Positions 22,696 through 32,949 of a stretch of DNA of 64,000 nt are shown in pieces; the first letter of the stretch is position 1, and the number at the start of each line of letters is the position of its first letter. The position numbers and the translations under genes are program-made. The notes below the pieces were generated by a model. The model was not told where the DNA came from. It did no database searches and was given only the letters and a program-made list of their open reading frames with translations. This stretch comes from Siphonodentalium dalli (lineage: Eukaryota > Mollusca > Scaphopoda > Gadilida > Siphonodentaliidae), in assembly GCA_032622095.1 (NCBI GenBank), contig CP136067.1:127695030-127759029 (forward strand), read 5' to 3'.

Positions 22696-23162
22696 TAGAT
22701 TGGGGGAGTGTTCAGTTTTTGGACGCGTTCGAGTACTATGTTACAAATACCCTTTCTTGTTTTGTGGGCGTTGAAAGGAGACCATTGACTTAATCCATGA
22801 ATAATTTAATGACGCGACTCAAACTGGTTGTCGTGACGTCACTAATTTATCGAAAGTGGCGACAAATGAATGTTAAAATGATAGAGTGACCATTGGCCAC
22901 ACGGAATAACACCGTGTTTGCCTTTGTGTGTGAACTAGTGTTTTCTACCATGAATAGGAAATGGTGTGGTGTCATCTAAAATGCAAACTTTTCGGGTGGA
23001 TACCATTGGAAAAGTCCAAATAATTTTATGTTGAATCCTGTTAGGAGTCGGCAATAACCAGTTCAGCCTCAAGAAAATTGTTGCCCATTAATTCGGTGAG
23101 GGGTGAAGGGGTTTGGAACATTCCGCCTTCTGCGGTGCCTAGCATAACATTATAAAGAGCGT

Positions 23163-23905
23163 GATTAATCTAGTCGTTGAGACTATATTTTGATGTGAAC
23201 CTAGAACAAATTGTTGACAAGCTGATTTTTGTGTCATTTTGTCGGGCAGAATCTGTGGAATAATATATCCAAAATCCGCTTTGGGGAAAAATTTCTACTG
23301 CTCTTTTGAAAAAGGGTCGTATTGATGGCTTTTTCTGTCAATTTTGCTGTTCCTTATTAACTGGTCCAGCCAATCTGATGGAAAGAAACACCCAGTCGTG
23401 AACAAATTGTTATGCAATGTATGTTGGTGTGTTTGAATGTGACTATACCGATATAATTATATAACCAAACCCCCATGAATCCCAGGATTGGGTCTAAAGT
23501 CAGGAATATGTAAAAACAAATAATGGTGAAAATTGTGATTTACTGGTTGAGACTCGGATTTTAAGGTGAGCCTATATTAAATTGGTAACAGGTTGTTTTT
23601 GGTGTTATTTTGTCGGGCAGAATCTGGGGAACAATATTTCCAAATTTAGTTTGTTTCTATAAACCTTTGAAATAAGGTCCTATTTATGGCTGTTTTGTGT
23701 CAATTTCCAGTTCATTATTAGTCCAGTCAAACTGGTGGAAAGAAACGCCCAACCGTGAACAAATTCGCTATGCAATGATTTTTGGTGTTTTTGAGTGTGA
23801 CTATACTCATATAATAACATATCCAAAATCACCATGAATTTCAGAACTGGAAAGTCGTCATTTTTGGGTCAAAAGACTGGAATATGTAAAAATAATGGTG
23901 AAAAT
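23163..23905 (+). repeat. Tandem duplication, about 371-bp period
   Basis: GTCGGGCAGAATCTG recurs at 23241 and 23612. Around it, blocks such as GGAAAGAAAC(A/G)CCCA, GTGAACAAATT, GTGTGACTATAC and GGAATATGTAAAAA keep the same order in both halves. The halves are roughly 75 percent identical, so this is an old duplication. Confidence 0.7.
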
Positions 23906-24822
23906 TGGACTTCTGATAATAAACAAATGTGCCAACCATAAACGCTCAGTCGAGTACCCTGACTGCCAAATGTGACCAAATAATAACATCCAAAATTTCC
24001 GTGCGTTCATGAAGGGAAATTCGTTCATTTTGGATAAAAATGAAGAAAATATATACGAAAATGGTGAAACGTGCAGCCCCCAGACTGGGGCCCCAGTATT
24101 AAATTGATCCATTTTTTTTCTTCGTAAGGATGTCTTGACGCTAACATGTGGCCATGTATGTACCAGGCAATATGGCGGCCATTTCTCGTAGTGTACTACC
24201 AATCACTTCAATGTCCTCTAAATGTATTAATGTGACAGAAACCTGGAACAAAACCGCATTATTATTGTTGCCATAGCATATGCCTACCATTTTGTGAATC
24301 ATTTGATTCTAAAACTATAAAATGGCGAACCGCAATCCCTTATAATAAGTCATATCCCGAGGATTTGACAATTCGGTGTCTAAAAAGTTTTCAAAATGAC
24401 AGCGAAAATGGCAGTCGGAAATGAATTGTTTTTTGTTGATGTTTTTTACTAAATGTTACGATATCGAATAAATGTACAGCTAATATTTGAGTATAAAGTT
24501 TGAACACATAATGTTTATTGCGGGTAATTATTTTACAAGCAATATATATAATTGTTGCATCGTTCCTGTTCTAGGTATGTCTTTTTTGATGATTTTGTTT
24601 TCGAGACATAATCATTGATGAAATTTACATGGAGAAATCTTGATATTTACATGGAGAAATCTTGATTTTTTTTTCACTAAATATTGTAAATTATCTTACA
24701 CTTTTTTTTGTAAAAGATTAATTAAAATGGTAAATAAATCTAGATTGGTTTATCATTGATATTTCCCGATGTTTCAAACGTGATCAGAGCGTGTTCAAAC
24801 GCGATCAGAGCGTGTTCAGATT

Positions 24823-25855
24823 CGAGAATATATTTTGGACTATAGGGAGGTGATAATTAATTACGTAACGCACACCGCGGGCTCCGCCACCGCGGCGTGC
24901 CAAGCCCCGGCCGCCAGCGATGCCTCCGTGTTCAGCCATGTTCCTCCGTGTTCCCCCGTGTTCATCCGTGTTCATGTCGCGGTCACCTGTGTTATGGCCG
25001 TGGTCACCCGTGGTCATAGCGTGGATGTTCCGTATTCAAACGTGATCAAGGTTTGTTTAAAACTAAACGGACATTGATACCAGAACCATTCTTAATTGAA
25101 ACTAAATTGAACATTTATCAAAGGTCCTGTCAAGATATTTTCGATCAGAAGATGTAAATCTATAAAATTCAATAAATATATATAGTCATATGTTCCTGTC
25201 AAAATATTCGAGTTATTTAGTATTAAGTTAGCACCCTGCTTGAAATAATGCATGTGTATCGGTACAATTCCGACTCCCATATATAATTTATTTTTCTGAG
25301 TAATCGCGCTATATTGGTATCTTTACTTTTTCTGGGCCAATTTTCACAATCGACGGGTTGAATTTCGATGAAATTTCCGTTAAATAAAATGGTGCTGCTC
25401 ATTTGCTAATTTGAGCAGAAATTTCGAGAATATATTTTGGACTAGGGAGGTGATTACGTAACTCACACCGCGAGCTCCGCCACCGCGGCGTGCCAAGCGA
25501 TGGCCGCTAGCGATGGCTCCGTGTTCAGCCATGTTCCTCCGTGTTCATGTCGCGGTCACCTGTGTTATGGCCGTGGTCACCAGTGGTCATAGCGTGGATG
25601 TTCCGTGTTCAAACGTGATCATTTGGCCGTGGTCACCCGTTCGTCGTACCGTGATCATAGCGTGGACGTTCCGTGTTCAAACGTGATCAGAGCGTGTTCA
25701 AACGTGATCAGAGCGTGTTCATAATCGGAACACGATTGAACACGTTTACCCAGACCGTGTTCTTAGCGAGTTCAGATTTTGAACACGGAAAAACCACGGA
25801 AAAATCGCGCGTGGTCTTCCGTGGACATGTAAAAAACCACGGGCCTTATACTGTA
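24823..25855. repeat. CpG-rich duplicated repeat with many CGTGTTCA / GTGGTCA motifs
   Basis: About 210 bp at 24823-25050 is repeated at 25424-25625. Both start with TATTTTGGACTA(TA)GGGAGGTGAT, then a CCGCG...CCGCCACCGCGG palindromic block, then runs of CCGTGTTCA, CGGTCACC and TCATAGCGTGGA. After the second copy come further CAAACGTGATCAGAGCGTGT units and finally the inverted form TGAACACGG. CpG content is far above the surroundings. A 380-bp AT-rich segment separates the copies. It looks like a non-coding mobile or satellite element; no family can be named. Confidence 0.6.
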
Positions 25856-25857
25856 TG

Positions 25858-26891
25858 TTCCTTACTTATGACTATTCCTACATAGAAAAACAGGCAAAAA
25901 AATTAACCAATCCTTTTTGGCATGATGTCCTGATGGCATTCACAAAATTTCTAGAGCAAGACAGAAACAATCGCAAAATATCAGCATGTACGTTATGGAA
26001 TAACCCAAACATAAAGCAGTACGGAAAAGTAATAAATTTCACCTCCTGGCGAGAAAAAGGGATTATATTTTTAAATGATATGCTGGACGATAATGACCGC
26101 TTTCTTACACGAGACGATTTACTAAAGATTTATAACATACGCACAAACTTCATCACTCTTAATAACATTCAACATCAAATAAAACTACTCACAAAAAAAC
26201 TTGACCAGCCTATAACTCGAACTTGCAGCCCATTTTTACCAAATAATTTCATTAAACTGCTTAAAACAGTCGAGGAGGACAGGACTTTTATAACATCTTA
26301 ATCGATATTCCAACTTCTACAGTAGCACACAGAAAATGGCAAGCGTTTTTTCCTGACAACACAATTCAATGGTGTAAACTAGATAAACTACCCTTTCTCA
26401 CGACGCCTGACACAAAGCTACAATGGCTACAATTCCGAATAAACTCACGAATATTATCAACTAATAAGTTTCTTAAAATGTCCAATCTACGAGAAGATGA
26501 TAAATGCGATAGATGTAAAAGCGAGACAGAAGACATCTCCCACATATTTTGGAACTGTGTTCACGTTCAGAAATTCATTAAGGAACTCAGCGATTGGGGT
26601 AAAATTAACAGCATTGATCTCTGTCCCCAGCAGATGACAATGATTCTCGGTTCATCACCAACGAATCCGAACTTTATAACGGACATGCTGTGGCTTCTAA
26701 TTAAACAATACATTTATAGGACCAAATTCAAGCCAATTAACTTATCGCTAAATGTTTTCCTCAAAGAATTGAATTATAGATACCAATGTGAGAAGCATAC
26801 CACACGATGCCAATCGAAACAACAAGAATTTTCGAAAAACTGGTTCCTTTTAGAAAAGGCCATAAATATACGCACGAGTCAACACAAATAA
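25858..26891 (+). pseudogene. 5'-truncated Tx1/L1-like LINE ORF2 C-terminal fragment
   Basis: Two frames together make the C-terminal third of an L1/Tx1-type ORF2. The first (to 26301) contains LWNNPNIKQYGK, FTSWREKGI, a block on the pattern F-L-T-x-x-D-L-x-x-x-Y, and a segment leading to KLLKTVEE. The second (from about 26300 to 26891) contains KWQAFFPDN, LQWLQFRINSRILSTN and a zinc-finger motif CDRCKSETEDISHIFWNC. This order is characteristic of L1-related elements in fish and invertebrates. One frameshift near 26275-26300 separates the frames; the rest is open. The 5' part with endonuclease and catalytic RT is missing. It is inserted directly after the CpG-rich repeat. Confidence 0.8.
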
Positions 26892-27360
26892 ACTTGTCCT
26901 GAAAATTTTCTCTTCACCAGTTCAAAAACTCACTTAATTACTATACCCAAGAAATACTATTATCGCCCCAATACCACAACGCCGTCTATAGTTAGATGTC
27001 GTATCGATGCGCCGTACACAGGAACAAAGTTCAAAAGATTTAAAATCTGGATTACTATATAAAATGAACATATTATTCGATTTATCCCTATTTACATGTA
27101 AGTCACTGTGAGTGCATATGACGTACGAAAGACGTGTAAATGAAGTGAGCAAGATGTGAGAGAATTGGAAGAATGTAACTTTATTTATAATAACATGTAC
27201 CCTGTCTGTATTTACATTCTTCATTGATGTCTGTTTATTCCAGTAAAAACAATTTAAAAAAAAGAAGAAGTAATGTCTACATAACAACGGCTCGGACACG
27301 CAAAAGTCTACAATGCACCGGCAAGCCACCAAAAAAAAACAAAAAACAAAAAAACAACCT
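26892..27360 (+). other. Probable 3' UTR of the Tx1/L1-like fragment
   Basis: This is AT-rich sequence after the ORF2 stop. It has A-rich runs at 27247-27268 and 27330-27356, either of which could mark the element's 3' end. Target duplications could not be identified. Confidence 0.35.
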
Positions 27361-27464
27361 AACTGGCGCTGTCAAGCCAGAAAAAGTCTGCACCCATAAT
27401 ATATTATACCAATTTACATATTTAGAATCTTTGGGAACTAATGGAGAAAGGTGGTGTTTAGAAT

Positions 27465-27540
27465 TAGCACTTTAGTGCAAACGATTGCGCTTCAGTGCAA
27501 TTTATTCGCGCTGCTGTGCAAATAATTCATACTTCAGTTA
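27465..27540. repeat. Three short degenerate repeats around AGTGCAAA
   Basis: Blocks of the type (T)AGTGCAAA..ATT recur three times at roughly 22-bp intervals. The function is unknown. Confidence 0.35.
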
Positions 27541-27831
27541 GTTCTAATGATTTACACTGAAACATGAAAAGTGATAGATATGAAAGAATCTTCTCGTAAA
27601 AAAAAGTTTGGTAATTGAATCGTTCAACGGGCTTGAATATGCCAATACAATTAAACCCATTGCGTCCATGTTGTGATTGGGTAGCGACTTAATTCAGCTT
27701 ATTAATTCGTAGTGATGTCTATAGCTATATAAAAGACCGTGTATTGACGATAGTTATAGTATCCAATCATCTAACAACATTCTAAATAAATGAATGGGAA
27801 TCCATATGGTATTTCTCTGATTGTCATCATA

Positions 27832-28528
27832 TATGATCACATCTCACAACATGCACAGTAGACAATTACAATGCCGGAGTATATGCCGGCAAAAGCACCC
27901 ACTATTTAAAAAAAAACCAAGAACATCTTTGTCCCAACAACTACCATTCCATTCTTTTCCAACTATATGGAACAATTTAGATAACGAATTTACATCATAC
28001 CAATCCAGACACACATTCAAACGACGTTTACATGCCGATGGCATTAAAAAATATACTGCAACAATTAAATGCAACAATCAAAGATGTCCCGACTGTGTGG
28101 TAGTTCGTCAATAAGTGACTTCCCCAATATCGCAATCATCAACCTCACTCAGCATATTCCTACTCGACTTTCAAGGAACATCCCACTGACAAGAAAGAGA
28201 CAAACCATCGAGTAACCAATAAGCGATTTATCTAGACGTATACCCTAGGCTCCATGTATACAATCCAGTTAAATTCAACCATTGTGTGATACATAATTAT
28301 ATAGCCGTGCATTGTACAAGAAATCTTGACCGCCTATCGTAACATCTTTTCTTCTTTAAGGGGATAGCAGTAAGACAGTCTAGACTGACTATGCCACCCC
28401 TTCGAATATACAATGTAATATTTGTCAAATGTATTATTCATTAATATGTGTATATTGAAATAAAATATCCTATCCTATGATCACATCTCACAACATGCAC
28501 AGTAGACAATTACAATGCCGGAGTATAT
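27832..28528 (+). mobile_element. 5'-truncated LINE tail flanked by a perfect 53-bp target-site duplication
   Basis: Positions 27832-27884 and 28476-28528 are identical over 53 bp. Between them (27885-28475) lies a LINE 3' fragment. Its frame to 28114 contains LPFHSFPTIWNNLDNEFTSY and HTFKRRLHADGIKKY, the usual C-terminal F-P-x-x-W-N and F-K-x-x-L blocks, and ends CNNQRCPDC. A short 3' UTR with AATAAA and a TATCC repeat tail follows. A long perfect duplication with abrupt 5' truncation fits target-primed reverse transcription. The lack of differences between the two copies suggests a young insertion. Confidence 0.85.
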
Positions 28529-30077
28529 TTGAGAGTATATTTGTAATCGGTTGTTTTTCTTCAATTTCAACTGCATTGTATATGTAAGTCGGCACACGTA
28601 ACGCATAATCCACCTTCGATGATGTGTTATGACTAGAGTTCTCTTCACATATTTTTAAAAACCATCTTGCCAAAATATTTACCATATGATTTTGTAGTTG
28701 CCAAAATGAAAATATTTTTTGCCATTAATATTGCCTGATTGGGTAACACGACAAAGAAGAAAGTGACTAAGTGGAATTAAGTCCTAGGTACAGAGATGCC
28801 GTTTCAGCACATGGACTGATAGGAATGGTGGTAGCTAACGTCAAAGCGAGCGCAAGCATCATCGACCAGAACATATGCCGCAGCATCGAATTAATTCATC
28901 TTGGAGTATCATCACGGCGCTTGGTGTATGCCACGAAACTCAACAGACAAAACGTATTGCTTCAATTTATTTCTTGACGTATGTGTCCATATCTTTGTAG
29001 AAGGGTATACTGTCAAAATTTTTGAAAAGAAGCACAATGCAAATGGTTCAAATAGTTTCACTCTCTAATGGTGCTTATCGATTCACTTACAAATTACCTA
29101 ATTAGGAGGCAATGATTAAGAAACCTATTACTCCGATCAGGCATCATATAGAAATTCTCAAGTTTCTATACAAATTATTGTGTATCAAGTTGAATGGTTG
29201 TCGACAAAACACCGCGGCATTATGATTGACTGACAGTGGCTAACTGCTGTGTGCCATTCAGAAGCATGTAACCATGGCACCATGTAAATTTGTTTATATT
29301 TTGTCATACGAATGCCAAGATGTACAGTGTAACTCAGAAAGTGAACAAACGTGTCGGAAAAATAGTCGATTCATCCCAATGAATTTCAACGACGCGCTGA
29401 TTAACATGACTTTGTTCAGTTTGTGATTTAAGTAACCCCGGAGAGCGTATCTAGAGATTTGATGCACAAGAAATAATGTCAAAACAATTAACCATGTGCC
29501 GAAAGGTCTTCGACGAAGTGCCGAAATAGCCAAGTGCCGATAACTGAGGTAGCGAAACGTCCTGAAAACCAGGTGCCGAAGCGTCCGGGTGCCGAAACGC
29601 CCTGTACCCGCGCGTCGACTCGGGGGTGGGTCAAGGTTTTCGGCAATTTCCACCAAAACACGTAAAGGGAAAACAATTGGAAAAATCGCGAATCTAGATT
29701 TTTAAATTTTGACCAGTGCATGTATTTGGTAGTTTCTACGGTCAACATTATTGAGATTTTCCAAGTCTTAGATCTGACAGGTTAGCGCTCAGTCAGCGTT
29801 ATCGGTTGTTATCTCTCTATTACAGTTAACTATCTATTACAGAGCCGCTAACGACTCCACGTAGTGCTGATGTACTGAAATACATATATACATCAGTCCA
29901 GTTCCAAATAATTTGTATTGCCTCTATCCAATGAGAATCACCCATTAAAAACATATTGTCCAAGCCGCCGTCTCATTACAGCGAAGTGAGGATTTTTGTT
30001 TGTGTCTAAAAATCAAACAGTCAAACAGCAGATCACGAAGCACCAGTTTATCTTCACAATAAGAGGCACACACATAT
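28529..30077. other. No host gene seen
   Basis: Open frames are short and unrecognised. The only repeat noted is the GTGCCGAAACG family at 29499-29612. Confidence 0.4.
29499..29612. repeat. GTGCCGAAACG(T/C)CC minisatellite-like motif, second site
   Basis: At least six imperfect copies of the motif also seen at 15916-15990 occur here, for example GGTGCCGAAGCGTCC and GGTGCCGAAACGCCC. The Arg-rich minus-strand open frames are products of this repeat. Confidence 0.6.
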
Positions 30078-30541
30078 GTGACCTGCCATATCAAATCCAG
30101 TCGGAAGTCGGGATTTTTTTTACCCTGTGCAATGCATTCTCTTATATATGCGAGTCGACCATAGGTCGCCTCGCATATATAAGAGAATGCATTGGTTGGC
30201 TTAACAATTTTTTATCATGTTTTTTAAATAAATGTTTATTACAATTTTTAGGACATAAAATAAAAAAAAACATCCATTACCCTGCAGGGAGCCCCACACA
30301 TATATAGAAGCACATAGAAGAGTGTCGTCTGCTCATATTTGTCTGGGGCTCTGTATGGGTGAAATTATAAAATTGTTAAAGAATACAAGAACAAATTATT
30401 AAAATTGTAAAAAATTGTTAGGCCAATGCATTCTCTTATATATGCGAGGCGACCTATGGTCGACTCGCATATATAAGAGAATGCATTGGCACAGGGTAAA
30501 AAAAATCCCGACTTCCGACTGGATTTGATATGGCGGGTCAC
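30078..30541. mobile_element. Foldback element with hairpins inside each inverted arm, copy 1
   Basis: The outer arms start GTGACC(T/C)GCCATATC and run about 140 bp, reverse complementary at both ends. Each arm itself holds a 60-bp hairpin whose stem begins CAATGCATTCTCTTATATAT. The AT-rich centre carries a CCCTGCAGGGAG block. An almost identical copy lies in the opposite orientation at 53621-54066. It sits in ATAT-rich flanks, so any short target duplication is ambiguous. There is no coding capacity. Confidence 0.9.
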
Positions 30542-30582
30542 ATATATACATAGAGTAAATTGGATGTCGATACCATGGAATT

Positions 30583-30747
30583 ATATAAGGATTAACTGTC
30601 ATGTGGACTGTTTTTATGGAGATGTAACGGTGAGGTAAGTGGACATAACTTGTGTAAAACCCGAAGGGTTTTACCTACAAGTTATGTCCACTTACCTCAC
30701 CGTTACATCTCCATAAAAATAGTCCACATGACAGTTAATCCTTATAT
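30583..30747. repeat. Long near-perfect hairpin, 165 bp
   Basis: Arms of about 71 bp (from 30583, starting ATATAAGGATTAACTGTC) are reverse complements with only two or three mismatches. The apex at 30659-30669 reads ACCCGAAGGGT. It lies only 41 bp from the foldback element at 30078-30541. There is no coding content. Confidence 0.9.
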
Positions 30748-31310
30748 TTATATACATTTAGCGAAAAAGCCACTTTTGTAAATATATTTAAATCGAAAAG
30801 TGTATCGTGACAAGATCAGCCCAAAATACCCAATAGCACCCTTGGCAAAAGTTAATAGGAACAATTTCTCTTCATGTTGAAACCCGATGATGTATTAAGT
30901 CAATCCTGCGCGATTCAAAATGCGCCCAAAGCATTACGCGTTAGGGTCCGGCGAATCGGCGATTTTGTTCGAATCGAATCTCGAATCGAATCAGAAACGC
31001 GGATTTCACATCGAATCGAATCTCGAATCGAATCATACTCCCCGTGGTAAATCGACAAGAACTAGATTTATGTCGGCGATCCCGCTGCAGCGCGAGTGTC
31101 TCCCCATACCATCACCTGTGCGTGTTTGGCAGCTTGCCGTGTGGACCTGCGTCACAATAAAAAATGTTGAGAACGGCACATGAATATATGACGAGATAAA
31201 TCGTACTCTGTCGTACTTTTTTTTTCATCAGGGCCCAATTCTTTCTTCATCGTAAAGGTGGCTAGTGACAACTGTTTCTTTTTAGGGGCTCGCCCGCATC
31301 GCCGCTACTA

Positions 31311-31508
31311 CTAGACGTGTTGCCGGTTAATTTTCGTTTTGAGTCTTTCTTTTCTTTTGCCCTTATGGTGGATTGCAGGATGACTGCGGCTAAGGTGTGC
31401 CCATAAGTGGGAGGTAGTGCCCGTTTTCTGAACTGATAGTACAGTCGTGCACGATTTGCACCTGAATTTGTCAACGCTGCATTCAAAATAACTTTTAATT
31501 TCCGCCAT
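31311..31508 (-). pseudogene. BED-type zinc finger, N-terminus of a hAT-like transposase
   Basis: From the Met at 31508 the frame reads MAEIKSYFE, then FRCKSCTTVLSVQKTG and TSHLWAHLSRSHP: the Cys-x2-Cys ... His-x4-His layout and the H-L-x-x-x-H-P ending of a BED finger. BED fingers bind DNA at the N-terminus of many hAT transposases. The frame stops after a basic segment at 31311. A neighbouring frame continues with a Ser-rich linker (TSSSSGDAGEPLKR), so a frameshift is likely. No dimerisation or catalytic domain follows before the putative left end at 30942. Upstream, TATAAAA near 31673 could be a TATA box. Confidence 0.65.
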
Positions 31509-31689
31509 TATAACTTTGGATAAATAAAAAGTAGGGAAGGGCACAAGAGATGGATCGATGATATGGATATTTCGCCGCCACGACGACCCAAGAGCAATAA
31601 TTTACTGAACGAAACAGGACCGCATCTCGTGCACCGACGGCGTTCGCAACGACATCTGCGTGCGTTTGTTTTATAGTAGGGCGGCTCCG

Positions 31690-31835
31690 TGTCAAAAAAA
31701 GGGTGAATCGTGCATTTTAAGGTAAAAGCAACAAACTTTGTATACAATATCCTGAGGTGATATCTTGTGGATTTGGATATCATGCCATGCTAGAGAAAGC
31801 CCATGGTTGCCATGGTAACCACCGAAAAACATATC
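31690..31835 (-). repeat. Dispersed repeat with RFX-like GTTGCCATGG site, copy 1
   Basis: Read on the minus strand, this segment aligns with 43368-43520 on the plus strand: GGT(T/G)(A/G)CCATGGCAACCATGGGC, GGCATGATATC, TGCTTTTACC, TAAAATGCACGATT and a CCGCCC...ACTAT block in the same order. A third, shorter copy is at 40975-41078. It sits just upstream of the BED-finger frame. Confidence 0.65.
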
Positions 31836-31880
31836 CGCCAAAAATGCCAAATTGGCTTTTTGCGGAAGTGCGATTTTGGT

Positions 31881-32110
31881 ACCCCTCTCCCTGCACTGCA
31901 CCCCTGACTCAAATAGCGCCACTTTTGCCATCTTGAAAGCACACGATTAGATTCCTCGTTTCATAGAGAAGAATGTTAATCAACTTTGTGGAAATCGGCG
32001 CTAAACAGGTTTATTAATTATTGTGCACCTCTCCCCTTCCATGCATCCCTGACTCAAATGGCGCCACTATTGACGTCTATAAACCACACCATTAGATTCC
32101 TCATGGACTA
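31881..32110 (+). repeat. Direct repeat, about 145-bp offset
   Basis: CCCTGACTCAAAT(A/G)GCGCCAC and the following (C/A)ACACGATTAGATTCCTC-type block occur at about 31900-31955 and again at 32046-32102. Spacing is conserved, so this is a small tandem duplication. Confidence 0.6.
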
Positions 32111-32593
32111 GTCGCGGCACAAGAAGAATCCAGAAAGGATGACACCGTAGCTGCTGTGATTACGCATACATACATGTGGGCGATTCAGTAACGATTGTTA
32201 TCATATTATGAGAACTGGGAACTAGAAACTGGGGTTGGTCTGGGAATTAGTAACGGAATTCATGGAACTTGTGTAAGGGCAGATATGAAGCTACTGACAA
32301 ACTCACAAAAAACCTTCAACGGCATTACAGCACAATAAATTGGGTTGATACAGTGCAATGCTAATATGGGTGAATCTGTGTTTAAAAAAAAATAAGAATT
32401 AAAAGATTATTTAGCTGGTTTTGAATGAGATGATATATACCGTACCACGGTGCCACACACCATTGCAAACTGTATGTACCGTACTCTATATATGTAGACA
32501 TCAAAGGCTACATAGGTGCAGCTGTATCTCCCTGGTGGTGTTACTTGTAACAATCTTAGTCGACGAATCTTAATGCGCATGGAATTATACCTG

Positions 32594-32949
32594 CTAAGTT
32601 AAGCTGAATAGGTCACTCTCATCGGTTTTCTGTGACAAAGTTACCCAGGTTCCTGAAATTGTGATAAAGTTACCCAGGTTGGAGAAGAATGTGATAAAGT
32701 TACCCAGGTTAATAATAGTTCATGTTTAGCAACAAATTATTGATTTTTGTGATATATCTTAATTTATGCTTGATAAGGGCTATTACTTCCCCTCTGTCAC
32801 TTTTAAATCGAGTTGATATTGTGAGATTTGCTTAACCTGGGTAACTTTATCACAATTCTCACCAACCTGGGTAACTTTATCACAAAATTAGGAACCTGGG
32901 TAACTTTATCACAGAAAACCGGTGAGAGTGACCTATTCAGCCTAAGTTA
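32594..32949. mobile_element. MITE with triple 21-bp repeats in each arm and an 8-bp target duplication
   Basis: The element 32602-32941 is flanked by CTAAGTTA on both sides (32594-32601 and 32942-32949). The inverted arms (about 110 bp) begin GCTGAATAGGTCACTCTC. Each holds three direct copies of TGTGATAAAGTTACCCAGG spaced by short variable linkers, giving six copies in opposite orientations. The 8-bp duplication suggests hAT-type mobilisation. It is nested inside the 30.9-43.7 kb candidate element. Confidence 0.85.

Noticed and set aside
27224-27475. Lys-rich open frame
   Set aside because: It is produced by A-rich runs that probably mark LINE 3' ends.
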